A DNA stretch of 64,000 bases from Ruminococcaceae bacterium R-25. Its GTDB lineage: Bacteria; Bacillota; Clostridia; Saccharofermentanales; Saccharofermentanaceae. The position numbers and the translations under genes were made by a program. The stretch lies in NCBI GenBank assembly GCA_003149065.1, contig QGFZ01000002.1, positions 186,001-250,000 of the forward strand. The letters run 5' to 3'. A model generated the notes under the pieces. It was not told the origin of the DNA, did not search any database, and saw only the letters and a list, made by a program, of their open reading frames with translations. Positions 17,034 through 25,214 of this stretch are shown here, piece by piece (positions within the stretch are counted from its first letter, which is position 1; each line of letters starts with the position of its first letter).

Positions 17034-17038
17034 TCAAC
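17025..17038. repeat. 14-bp palindrome covering two convergent stop codons
   Basis: GTTGATTAATCAAC is a perfect palindrome. It encodes Val-Asp-stop on the plus strand for the methyltransferase and Val-Asp-stop on the minus strand for MazF. Confidence 0.9.
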
Positions 17039-17362
17039 CATTTCCACTTCTGCGAAAACTATATCAGTAACGGTCTTTAATATATCTTCCGGAACCTTTT
17101 CAACAAACTTATTCTGTCTGGATGAAAGATCCAATGTCCTTATGTGTTCACACAGAATTGCACCTGTAGTAGAAGTGCGCTCATCCAAAGGCACATGGAG
17201 TGGAAAGTTGTTATTTGTATTTGTAATAGGACAGACAATTGCAAGCTTGGTTCGTCTGTTGAATTCATTATTACTTATGACAAGTGCAGGACGGAATCCG
17301 GCCTGTTCATGGCCTTGTTTTGGGTCAAAGCTGACCTTGATAATATCGCCTTGTTTTACCAT
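17030..17362 (-). CDS. mazF: MazF/PemK-family mRNA interferase toxin
   Basis: A 110-residue toxin with the PemK-like beginning GDIIKVSFDPKQGHEQAGFRPALVIS and the later IVCPITNT strand. The family cleaves single-stranded RNA at short sequences. It overlaps the upstream antitoxin gene by 7 bp, as usual for type II pairs. Cleavage specificity cannot be read from sequence. Confidence 0.94.
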   Translation of the reverse strand: MVKQGDIIKVSFDPKQGHEQAGFRPALVISNNEFNRRTKLAIVCPITNTNNNFPLHVPLDERTSTTGAILCEHIRTLDLSSRQNKFVEKVPEDILKTVTDIVFAEVEMVD

Positions 17363-17601
17363 GCTTCCCTCCCTGAAGGATCTCCCCAGTCAATCTCAGA
17401 GGGTTCATATTTGCCTTTGAATCCTTCGAAAAGGGCATGGATATTTTTTCTCTGAACAGGGCGCGAACGCTCGATTATTATCTTGCCATCATCAACAATG
17501 ATATCGACCATTTCATCTTCAGACCAAGTCAGATCATCAAGCATGAATTTGGGAATTCTGATTCCCTGACTATTTCCCCATTTTTGAAGTTTTACAGTCA
17601 T
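17356..17601 (-). CDS. mazE: MazE-family antitoxin (AbrB/SpoVT fold)
   Basis: ATG at 17601 follows GGAGGA by nine bases. The 81-residue protein starts with the swapped-hairpin AbrB domain (MTVKLQKWGNSQGIRIPK) and ends in an acidic tail that would wrap MazF. It neutralises MazF and should autoregulate the pair by binding the palindromic repeat upstream. Confidence 0.93.
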   Translation of the reverse strand: MTVKLQKWGNSQGIRIPKFMLDDLTWSEDEMVDIIVDDGKIIIERSRPVQRKNIHALFEGFKGKYEPSEIDWGDPSGREAW

Positions 17602-17622
17602 ACGTAAATGTCCTCCTTGTAT

Positions 17623-17641
17623 GTATATACATAGTATATAC
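17623..17641 (-). promoter_or_regulatory. mazEF promoter/operator
   Basis: Two copies of the self-complementary octamer GTATATAC (17623-17630 and 17634-17641) are separated by ATA. The minus strand contains TATACT, a likely -10, within them. This is a good site for MazE autorepression. Confidence 0.6.
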
Positions 17642-17674
17642 ACAATTAGTACGAATATCAAGAGTTTTGAGGAA

Positions 17675-17712
17675 CAAAAGAAGGGGCTGCCGGCACTTAC
17701 CGGCAACCCCAA
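17675..17712 (-). terminator. Terminator of the first solute-binding protein gene
   Basis: An 11-bp stem with one mismatch (CCGGCAACCCC at 17700-17710 with GGGGCTGCCGG at 17683-17693) is followed on the minus strand by TTCTTTTGTT. Confidence 0.8.
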
Positions 17713-17742
17713 AACAAGGGTCGGACATCATGAACAGATGGG

Positions 17743-20139
17743 TTATTTACGCTCGTCCAAAACTTTTTGTACTCTGTCCTGGGCGATCTTTATTACGGCG
17801 TCCAGATCTTTCTGGCCTGTGAAGTAAGACGGCATTTCTTCCACCAGTATTATGGATATTGCCGCATCGTTGAAATTCGAATTTGAGCAGGATTCGATTA
17901 CCTTTTCGAGAGCATCGAGCTGTTCTGTCGTATACTTCACGTTATTCTTGGGCTTAGGGCCGTCTCCGTAATATCCGAAAGGGTATGCGGGATTGATCGT
18001 ATTAAAGTATTCAAACGCTTTAATACCTGTTTCACGGAAGATCTCACGGTTTAATACAAAATATCCTCTCGTGGCAATCTCTTGCTGTGTTTCGTCGGAA
18101 ATCAGGAGCTTCAGGAAATCGGCACAAGCGTCGGCGCTCTTTGCCTGGGCGGAAATTGCGAGTGAGTCGTATGAATAAACTGTAGGTCCGCGTCCGTCAG
18201 AAGAGGGTGTTCCGAGTATTGAGGTGCAGCCTCTGGTGTTTTCGACTGCCTGAATATAATCCCAATATCCGGAGAATGAACCGTAGACAGCTTTCTGCAT
18301 CTCGGCCGGAGTGTTGCTGTCGATATATACGGTCCTGTCGTCCTGTGTCCAATCCGGGCTCTTTTCCTGGACGTTATCCTTGACGAATTCTGCGAGGGCT
18401 GCAAATTCGGGACCTGAGAAATCCGCTTTTTTGTTGGAGATGAATTTTTCGCTCATGTTGTCGAAGAGACCGGCAAAATAATGTGCCTGGCCTGAAGTGT
18501 TCAGGTCCTTGCCGTTCAAAGTATCCTTGAGGAATTTAACATATTCGTCTGTTGTAAAACCGACTCCTGTTGTGGCTGCATATTTAGCATCCGTCTGGAT
18601 GCCGAAGAGGCCGAAACTTATGGGCATGCTGTAAAGCTTTCCGTCGGTTTTCATTGCATCAAGTACGTTGGTGAAGTACTTATCGCTCTTCATATTGCTT
18701 GTGTAATCAGACAGGTCCATAAGGTAATTGCTGTTTTTAAGCGCACCGTAACCGTCAATATTCAAAAGCATGTCAGGGCCTTCGCCGTTCATGATGTCCA
18801 TTGCGAGTTTATTGGTCATGTCTGCCATGTATTTAAGGCTGATTTCGTTGGATTCATCGTCGTTAGTTGCTTTCCTGTACTCTGAGGAAACATTTGAAGA
18901 GTAACGCTCCGTGACCTCGATAAAGTAGTCCTTGTTAGACTCGTTATATTTTGTTATCGCATTATTGATGTCTTCGCTGACATATCCGGAAGAGGCAAAT
19001 AACTCCAGAATGGTCTTGCCCTCGTGAGGGTTTTTATCAGCTTTTTTCATCTCGTACATAACGAAATCAGCCGATGATCCGCCATAGCTGTTTGTATACG
19101 GCAATGTCTTTATTTTTTCGCCGTAGAGAATGATCGAATCATCATACACATCGGCTACCATGAGGCTGTTTGCGAGGTTTCTGTCAATATTGCACCAGCT
19201 GAAATTAAGAACTTCCTCAGCGGCCTTCTTTTTGAAGTCCACTTTGGTAATTCCGGTCGAATCAATGGAATAGACATTTCCGTCAGAGCACCCTCTCATC
19301 CTGTATGCAGCCAGAAAATCAAGCCAGTCGTAATTCTTGCTGTCCTCCTTGGTTATCTTGCCTGTTGCAAGATCGAGCTTAAAGAAGGCAAATGCGCTGT
19401 CGGCGTCAGCTACTATCAGACCGGTCTTTTCGTCAAAAGGAATGATGCTTTCGACATAAGAGATCTTTGAAGTCTCATCCTTGAAATCAATCTTATTCTG
19501 TTCACCGTCAGGCGAAATGATGTTCAAAGAGTAGATAGGCTCAGTTTCAGTCCAGATTGCAAGTAACTGCACTTTGTACTTGCCGATCGTGAAAACGTTC
19601 TGGATAGAATCAGAGCTCTTATTCTCTCTTGTTTCGAGCACCTTTTCTGTCTCAGGGTCGATGTCTATGGATTTGCTGGTCATGGTATTTGTCTTTTCAT
19701 CGTATTCGTTTACATCGAGCGTGAGCTTACCGTCTGAATAAGATGCGCTGTCGACATAACCTACTCCTTTTAAGGACATAAGATCGATGTATTTGGCAGT
19801 TTTCCTGGTAGCCTTGTCGACCAATGTTATTCCGGATATCTGATAAGCATTGTAATCGAAAGTGCTCCAGTCAACATTCTCGGGATATTTGTAACTGCCC
19901 TGTGTGAAAACTGCGATCTGCTTTTCATCGGAACCGATCAGCTGGGAATAATTAAATTCCAGTTCCTTGTCCGGATCTATTCCTGTTTCAACTTCAAATG
20001 GATTGGCTTCAAACCATGGCATATCAGAAGTGATCTTCTGCCCGCTGTGGCCTTTGCTCCCGCCTTTATTGCATGCTGCCATCGAAAACATAATCGAAGC
20101 AGCAAGCATTACTGCTGCTACTTTACTAAGGGATTTCAT
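17743..20139 (-). CDS. Long solute-binding lipoprotein, copy 1
   Basis: A 798-residue lipoprotein with signal peptide and lipobox (SMAAC, Cys23). It is about twice the length of usual family 1 sugar-binding proteins. Residues about 40-370 are beta-rich with repeated blade-like stretches (SGITLVDKATRKTAK, GKYKVQLLAIW, LDLATGKI), perhaps a propeller; residues about 380-790 resemble an extracellular solute-binding protein (AMDIMNGEGPDMLLNIDGYGAL). No permease or ATPase gene is nearby. A paralogue with the same tail (QKVLDERK) lies at 22723-25095. Ligand unknown. Confidence 0.85.
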   Translation of the reverse strand: MKSLSKVAAVMLAASIMFSMAACNKGGSKGHSGQKITSDMPWFEANPFEVETGIDPDKELEFNYSQLIGSDEKQIAVFTQGSYKYPENVDWSTFDYNAYQISGITLVDKATRKTAKYIDLMSLKGVGYVDSASYSDGKLTLDVNEYDEKTNTMTSKSIDIDPETEKVLETRENKSSDSIQNVFTIGKYKVQLLAIWTETEPIYSLNIISPDGEQNKIDFKDETSKISYVESIIPFDEKTGLIVADADSAFAFFKLDLATGKITKEDSKNYDWLDFLAAYRMRGCSDGNVYSIDSTGITKVDFKKKAAEEVLNFSWCNIDRNLANSLMVADVYDDSIILYGEKIKTLPYTNSYGGSSADFVMYEMKKADKNPHEGKTILELFASSGYVSEDINNAITKYNESNKDYFIEVTERYSSNVSSEYRKATNDDESNEISLKYMADMTNKLAMDIMNGEGPDMLLNIDGYGALKNSNYLMDLSDYTSNMKSDKYFTNVLDAMKTDGKLYSMPISFGLFGIQTDAKYAATTGVGFTTDEYVKFLKDTLNGKDLNTSGQAHYFAGLFDNMSEKFISNKKADFSGPEFAALAEFVKDNVQEKSPDWTQDDRTVYIDSNTPAEMQKAVYGSFSGYWDYIQAVENTRGCTSILGTPSSDGRGPTVYSYDSLAISAQAKSADACADFLKLLISDETQQEIATRGYFVLNREIFRETGIKAFEYFNTINPAYPFGYYGDGPKPKNNVKYTTEQLDALEKVIESCSNSNFNDAAISIILVEEMPSYFTGQKDLDAVIKIAQDRVQKVLDERK

Positions 20140-20159
20140 AATACCAACTCCTTTCTCCC

Positions 20160-20189
20160 CATAGACGGCATGTTGGTTTACCGTCTATG
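20160..20189. promoter_or_regulatory. Inverted repeat in the leader of the first solute-binding protein gene
   Basis: CATAGACGG and CCGTCTATG form a perfect 9-bp inverted repeat with a 12-base loop, ending just before the GGGGAGAAAGGAG ribosome region of the minus-strand gene. It could be a repressor operator or an RNA hairpin affecting translation. Confidence 0.6.
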
Positions 20190-20276
20190 AAAAGAATAAC
20201 ACAGCGATATGTACTTTTTGTGTAAAAATATTTCCCTTTGAAATACCCTCCGTTTTCTGCCTTAAGTCTCTAATGT

Positions 20277-20282
20277 TATAAT
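20277..20282 (+). promoter_or_regulatory. -10 element before luxE
   Basis: TATAAT lies 44 bases before the luxE ATG. The -35 is not clear. Confidence 0.45.
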
Positions 20283-20326
20283 GGGTTTTGTCGGGTTTGG
20301 GCTTTTGTTTACATGGGGTGTCTGTT

Positions 20327-21430
20327 ATGAAGCTTCGAAGAAAACTATTCTCGAGCAAGGATCCTTACGACTGCACGAAACAGCAGTTATTCCTTGATGC
20401 ATGCAAAGAAAACTTTAAGCACCTGATCACTCATTGCGATGACTATAAGAAGATCAGTGAAGGCCTTGGTATCAAAGGCGCCAGCGACATCAAAGGTGTT
20501 GAAGACATTCCGATAATTCCGACAATGCTCATGAAGCAGCATGACTTCCGTTCGGGAAGATATATGGTCATGGCAACGTCCTCCGGCACGAGCGGAAAGA
20601 TGAGCCATGTGCGTTTTGAATTCGGCGCATTGATGGCTGCGCTCAGGATGTCGATAAAGGTAACAAGATATCACGGTATCATGTCATTTCAGCCCTGCCG
20701 CTACATCGTAATGGGTTATAAGCCGCACCGTTCGAACAAGACTGCAGTCGCAAAGACCGCTTATCTTACTACATTTTTGGCTCCCGCGATCAGCCGCAAA
20801 TTTATTTTGAAGCATACCGCAGACGGCTATAAGCCTGATTTCGAAGGCATCGTAAATGCATTGAGAAAATACGAAAAGGGCAAGGCACCTGTGCGCTTCA
20901 TGGGATTCCCGTCATATACGTTTTTTCTGTTCAGACTGTTAGAGGAGAGGGGCCTTTCTTTTAAGCTTCCGAAGAATTCGAAGATCATGTTGGGCGGCGG
21001 ATGGAAGCAGTTCTACCAGGAGGCCGCAGACAAGGAAACCTTCTATAAACTTGCAAAGAAAACTCTTAATATCGACGAGGAAAACATCACTGAATTTTTC
21101 GGTGCGGTAGAGCATCCGATCCTTTATACAGACTGCTCTCACCATCATTTCCATGTGCCCGTTTACAGCAACATCGTCATCCGCGATCCGGACACTTTAG
21201 AGCCTCTGGGAATGGAGCAGACAGGCCTTGTAAATCTCATCTCGCCGCTCTGTAAGGCCACGCCGATATTGTCGATAATGACAGATGATTTAGGCATCTT
21301 ACACGATGGCAGCACTTGTCCTTGCGGCGTCAAGTCGCCTTATCTGGAGATCGTCGGCCGAGTCGCTCCTGAAGACATCAAGACTTGCGCTGCCGGTGCC
21401 GCAGACATTTTGCAGGGGGTGAAGGTATGA
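20327..21430 (+). CDS. luxE: LuxE-type acyl-protein synthetase
   Basis: ATG at 20327 is preferred to the upstream TTG at 20288 because it has GGGGTG six bases before and gives a normal LuxE length (367 residues). The nucleotide-binding stretch MATSSGTSGK lies near residues 82-91 and the C-terminal region has CPCG followed by GR, as in LuxE. The enzyme activates a fatty acid as acyl-AMP and passes it as an acyl thioester to a reductase. It is coupled to luxC through an ATGA overlap. Confidence 0.86.
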   Translation: MKLRRKLFSSKDPYDCTKQQLFLDACKENFKHLITHCDDYKKISEGLGIKGASDIKGVEDIPIIPTMLMKQHDFRSGRYMVMATSSGTSGKMSHVRFEFGALMAALRMSIKVTRYHGIMSFQPCRYIVMGYKPHRSNKTAVAKTAYLTTFLAPAISRKFILKHTADGYKPDFEGIVNALRKYEKGKAPVRFMGFPSYTFFLFRLLEERGLSFKLPKNSKIMLGGGWKQFYQEAADKETFYKLAKKTLNIDEENITEFFGAVEHPILYTDCSHHHFHVPVYSNIVIRDPDTLEPLGMEQTGLVNLISPLCKATPILSIMTDDLGILHDGSTCPCGVKSPYLEIVGRVAPEDIKTCAAGAADILQGVKV

Positions 21431-22722
21431 TTCTTTATGACGGCAAAACATATGAGAGTTCCGAGCAGGATCGCCTTCTTACCGATCTCGAAAACAGGAT
21501 TCCTGAAATACTCGGCAAAAAGCAGCTGTCACCCGAAGTGGTAATAGAAGCTGTGGAATGCCTGAAAAACGACCTTCTGGCAGGCAAGTTTGATGAGCTC
21601 TTAGAGGCATTTCCCGCTGATGTTGTCGACACCTATAAGAAGCAGGCTGAAGCGCTTTTGTCCAAAGAGCATCTGCATAAAAAGCTTGAGACGGAACTCG
21701 GAGATACGATCGAATATACGACGGATTACATCAAAGGCTTCAATCAGATCAAGGTCAGGAAAATGCCTCTGGGCGTGCTCTTCCACATCGCTGCGGGCAA
21801 CATGGATTTCCTGCCTGCATATTCTCTTGCAGAAGGCCTCATGACCGGAAATATCAACATCTTGAAACTGCCTTCTGCAGATAACGGACTGTCGTTAAAG
21901 CTCATTATGCAGCTCATCGAATACAGGCCTGATCTCAAAGACTATATCTATGTTTTCGATACATCTTCATCAGATATCCAGGGCATGCGCAAGATGGCTG
22001 AGCTGAGCAATGCTATAAGCGTATGGGGCAGCGACATGGCTATAGCGGCTGTAAGAGGATTGGCACCTACAGGCGTCAAGATAATCGAGTGGGGCCAGAA
22101 GCTCGGATTCTGCTACATCACAAAGCTTGATGAAGTCGAAAATGCCGACAAAGAATTAGAAGGCCTCGCAAAGCATATTGCTGCAACAAAGCAGCTTCTT
22201 TGCAGCAGCTGCCAGGTGATCTATGTGGATACTGATGACATGAACGAAGTAAAGGCAGTTGCAGAAAAGTTCCTGCCGTTTTTGGAAGCTGCTGCAAATG
22301 CAAATAAGACAGAAGAGATCGGCGTCAGGGCAAGAGATACCCTGGTCTCATATACTCAGAGATTAAAGGCTTATCTGGGCGAAGAAGAAAAGCATGAGAA
22401 TGTCTTAAGAGGCAGGTCATGCAGCCTGATCCTCTCATCAGACAGCGCGCTCGAATTATCTCCAATGATGTGCAATGTCCTTGTAAAACCCCTGCCGCGC
22501 GCAGATATCAGCAAGGTCCTTTATAAGAGCAGATATCATCTCCAGACGGCAGGCCTCATATGCCCCGTAGAGGACAGGAAATATCTGTCTGATGTATTCA
22601 CACAGTGCGGTCTTATCCGTGTTACGAAAGCTGCTGACATGAGCGCATATTTCCCCGGCGAATGTCACGACGGAGAATATGCGCTTAGCCGCTATGTAAG
22701 AATTGTTAACGTGGAAGAATAA
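21427..22722 (+). CDS. luxC: LuxC-type acyl reductase (aldehyde-forming)
   Basis: The ATG overlaps the luxE stop (ATGA). The 431-residue protein belongs to the LuxC branch of the aldehyde dehydrogenase superfamily, with MPLGVLFHIAAGN in the N-terminal part and QLLCSSCQVIY around the likely catalytic cysteine. With LuxE it should reduce an activated fatty acid to aldehyde with NADPH. No luciferase (luxAB) or thioesterase (luxD) gene is in the window, so this is not light production; aldehyde for a lipid or modified metabolite is more likely. Its stop directly abuts the stop of the convergent lipoprotein gene. Confidence 0.88.
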   Translation: MILYDGKTYESSEQDRLLTDLENRIPEILGKKQLSPEVVIEAVECLKNDLLAGKFDELLEAFPADVVDTYKKQAEALLSKEHLHKKLETELGDTIEYTTDYIKGFNQIKVRKMPLGVLFHIAAGNMDFLPAYSLAEGLMTGNINILKLPSADNGLSLKLIMQLIEYRPDLKDYIYVFDTSSSDIQGMRKMAELSNAISVWGSDMAIAAVRGLAPTGVKIIEWGQKLGFCYITKLDEVENADKELEGLAKHIAATKQLLCSSCQVIYVDTDDMNEVKAVAEKFLPFLEAAANANKTEEIGVRARDTLVSYTQRLKAYLGEEEKHENVLRGRSCSLILSSDSALELSPMMCNVLVKPLPRADISKVLYKSRYHLQTAGLICPVEDRKYLSDVFTQCGLIRVTKAADMSAYFPGECHDGEYALSRYVRIVNVEE

Positions 22723-25095
22723 TTATTTCCTCTCGTCTAAAACTTTCTGCGCTCTGTCGTTGATCGTGACAGCGACTTCTTCGAATGACTTCTGGCCTTC
22801 GAAATAAGCAGGGATCTCTTCATAGATTATGAGTGAGATGTTGTGATATACAAAGCTTGAAGTCTTAGCTGAAGACAGCTGTTCGATATAACTGTCTGCC
22901 ATGGAAGCATCAAGTTTTTTGCCTTTTCCGGCCCACTTGTTATCCGCGTTCCTTTCAACAGTTTTATTGTTTGCTTCGATCTCTTCAAGGGCCTGGTTTT
23001 TCGCGCAGTTCTTGTTGATCGGAATGTTCCTTTCGATCGAGTTCTGAATGTCTTCCGAGAGAAGGATGCTTAAAAACTTTTTGCAGGAGCTTAAGTCATA
23101 ACTGTGAGCTGAGATCGAAACGGAAAGCTCTGAACCGATCGTCGCAGTCCTGCCGTCAACGGAAGGATAGCCGCAGATCATCGTATTCTCGTTTTTCATT
23201 GCCATGGCTTCGTAGTCGTAGAAACCGTAAACAACAACGGGCTGGACAGGCATGTTATCTTTTCCTGTCATTAGATCTTCGTACTCCATATCAAGGTCTT
23301 TGCCCTCAAAATAAGATTTTGCAGGGAGGTCTTTGCAGTAGTCGAGGATCGCCTTGAACGAATCGTTATTTACATTGACCTTTCCGTCCTTGATGTACAT
23401 CTCGTTCGTGTTGGCGAAAAGCTTGGTGGCGACTTCCGTTCTCGAATAAGAGAGCTGGTGGTCGTACACGGGATCAGATCCGTTGCAGACAGTCTTGACC
23501 ATCGTTTTATATTCATCGAATGTCAGACCGTTCTTATTGCCGAAGCAGTCTCCTGAAGCCAATAAGCCGTCAACATAAAAGCCTATTGGGAACTGGTAAA
23601 GAGCACCGTTAAACTTCATTGCATTTATCGCATTCATGAAATAATCGGATTCGCTGATACCGCTCTCGTTTCTTAAGTAATCCGTGAGATCTATGAAGTA
23701 TTCGCTTCTTGAGAGCTGTTCGTTCGCGCCGTTTGTTATGAGAATGTCAGGACCCTCGCCTGCCATAATGTCCATAGCCAGGCGGTCGGAAACTGATGCG
23801 TAAGCCGTGAGTGAATTCTTTGCCGCGCGGTCAGCACTGTCGATATTGGAATAGTCGATCTCAGCGTTGGCTTTATATCTGCTGTCGAAGACCATGAACG
23901 AAGAATCGCTCGTGCTGTTAAACTGCATGATGGCTTTTGAGATGCTGTAATCGAGATCCTCTGTTGATGCGACGGTGAGAATGTTCTTGCCTGCTGCAGG
24001 ATAATCTGCTGTCTTTGTAAAAGTACAGATCGAGTACCTCAGCTGGCCCAATTTTGCAGTTGTTGAAGTATAGCCAAAGAGGAGCTTTTCGTCATCGGCA
24101 TACTTTAATTCCGAATTATTGGCGAGATATCTGTTGCAGTTGGAACAGTTGAAAGACAGAGTCATTTGGCATGTTCCTTTATCAGTATCGATCGTGTAGA
24201 CACCGCCGTCAGTAACGCTTACGAGACTGCCGTTGCAGTATGTCAGGTTGCGCAAAGGGATATTGATATATTCGAGTTCATCCATAGCGCTTACTTTTCC
24301 TGATTCAAGGTCCACGAGGCAGTATCTTATCTGTCCGAAATAGTAATTGGAAGAAGTGTTGCCCCATACAACGACCTTATCCGGACCTGCACCGATCATG
24401 CCTTCAGGATATTGGATGTTGAAATCTCTTGACAATGCTTCCAGATATACAGTCTTCTTTGACTCACCTGTCTTGCCGATGAGTTCGACTCTCGGTGTCT
24501 GGGCATTCTGGAGAACGGCGATATCGTCACCTGCGAATGCTAAAGCGTTGGCACTGTAATCACCTGAAAGGTCTTTTGAAACGTCGATCTTGTTGTCAGG
24601 TGATACTTTTCCCGTATTCTCATCTACAGGGTAAAGATAGTCTCTTCTGGCAGCAAAATCATAAGCTGTAATATAAAGTCCGTCGCCGCCCTGGATCATC
24701 CTGGCAAGGTCAATGTTGTCGCCGAATTCGTTTTTGATGACGAAGTCATTTACAGGCTTATCGTTTTCATCAAAAGACATTATGTGATAGACGGGAACCT
24801 TGGGCTCTCTCTCGCAGATATAGAGCCAGGTCTGTCCTTTATAACAAGTGATGTCGATCAGAAAAATCTCGCCGATCGTATTTTCGAGATAATCGAAAAT
24901 GGCGGTCTCTTCCTTAAAATCGAACCATGACATTCCGTCAGGGAGCTTGTCCGGCATCTTGCCGCTCAAGGTAAGGCCGGATTCATCTTTGATCCCGTTC
25001 TTTCCGGATTTTACCGTGCACCCGCACGCGAAAACAGAAAAAAGAAGAGCAGCCGCCAATAAAGCGGGCCCGATCTTTTTGATAGGTCTTTTCAT
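22723..25095 (-). CDS. Long solute-binding lipoprotein, copy 2
   Basis: A 790-residue paralogue of the protein at 17743-20139, with the same plan: signal peptide with Cys in VFACGC, a beta-rich N-terminal half (about 40-370) with NCSNCNRYLANNSELKYAD like the SWCNIDRNLANS region of copy 1, and a C-terminal solute-binding half (AMDIMAGEGPDILITNG) ending in NDRAQKVLDERK. The N-terminal half may be a propeller. No transporter genes flank it. The two copies sit on both sides of luxE-luxC, in the opposite orientation. Ligand unknown. Confidence 0.85.
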   Translation of the reverse strand: MKRPIKKIGPALLAAALLFSVFACGCTVKSGKNGIKDESGLTLSGKMPDKLPDGMSWFDFKEETAIFDYLENTIGEIFLIDITCYKGQTWLYICEREPKVPVYHIMSFDENDKPVNDFVIKNEFGDNIDLARMIQGGDGLYITAYDFAARRDYLYPVDENTGKVSPDNKIDVSKDLSGDYSANALAFAGDDIAVLQNAQTPRVELIGKTGESKKTVYLEALSRDFNIQYPEGMIGAGPDKVVVWGNTSSNYYFGQIRYCLVDLESGKVSAMDELEYINIPLRNLTYCNGSLVSVTDGGVYTIDTDKGTCQMTLSFNCSNCNRYLANNSELKYADDEKLLFGYTSTTAKLGQLRYSICTFTKTADYPAAGKNILTVASTEDLDYSISKAIMQFNSTSDSSFMVFDSRYKANAEIDYSNIDSADRAAKNSLTAYASVSDRLAMDIMAGEGPDILITNGANEQLSRSEYFIDLTDYLRNESGISESDYFMNAINAMKFNGALYQFPIGFYVDGLLASGDCFGNKNGLTFDEYKTMVKTVCNGSDPVYDHQLSYSRTEVATKLFANTNEMYIKDGKVNVNNDSFKAILDYCKDLPAKSYFEGKDLDMEYEDLMTGKDNMPVQPVVVYGFYDYEAMAMKNENTMICGYPSVDGRTATIGSELSVSISAHSYDLSSCKKFLSILLSEDIQNSIERNIPINKNCAKNQALEEIEANNKTVERNADNKWAGKGKKLDASMADSYIEQLSSAKTSSFVYHNISLIIYEEIPAYFEGQKSFEEVAVTINDRAQKVLDERK

Positions 25096-25128
25096 ACTAT
25101 TATCCCCCGATAATAAATGCTATTTCTT

Positions 25129-25157
25129 TTCATATGCTGCCGTATCTGCAACGTCAA
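25129..25157 (-). promoter_or_regulatory. Promoter of the second solute-binding protein gene
   Basis: On the minus strand TTGACG (25157-25152), a 17-bp spacer and TATGAA (25134-25129) precede the ATG by 34 bases. Confidence 0.55.
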
Positions 25158-25214
25158 TATTTAAGCCCTTTGAGAAAGAGCTTTCAATAAAGAAGTGTGG
25201 CGAAAATCAAGCGA

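Noticed and set aside
20327-22722. Bioluminescence operon
   Set aside because: luxE and luxC homologues occur without luxA, luxB or luxD, and the organism looks anaerobic.
17743-25095. ABC sugar transport operon
   Set aside because: Two binding-protein genes but no permease or ATPase gene near either.
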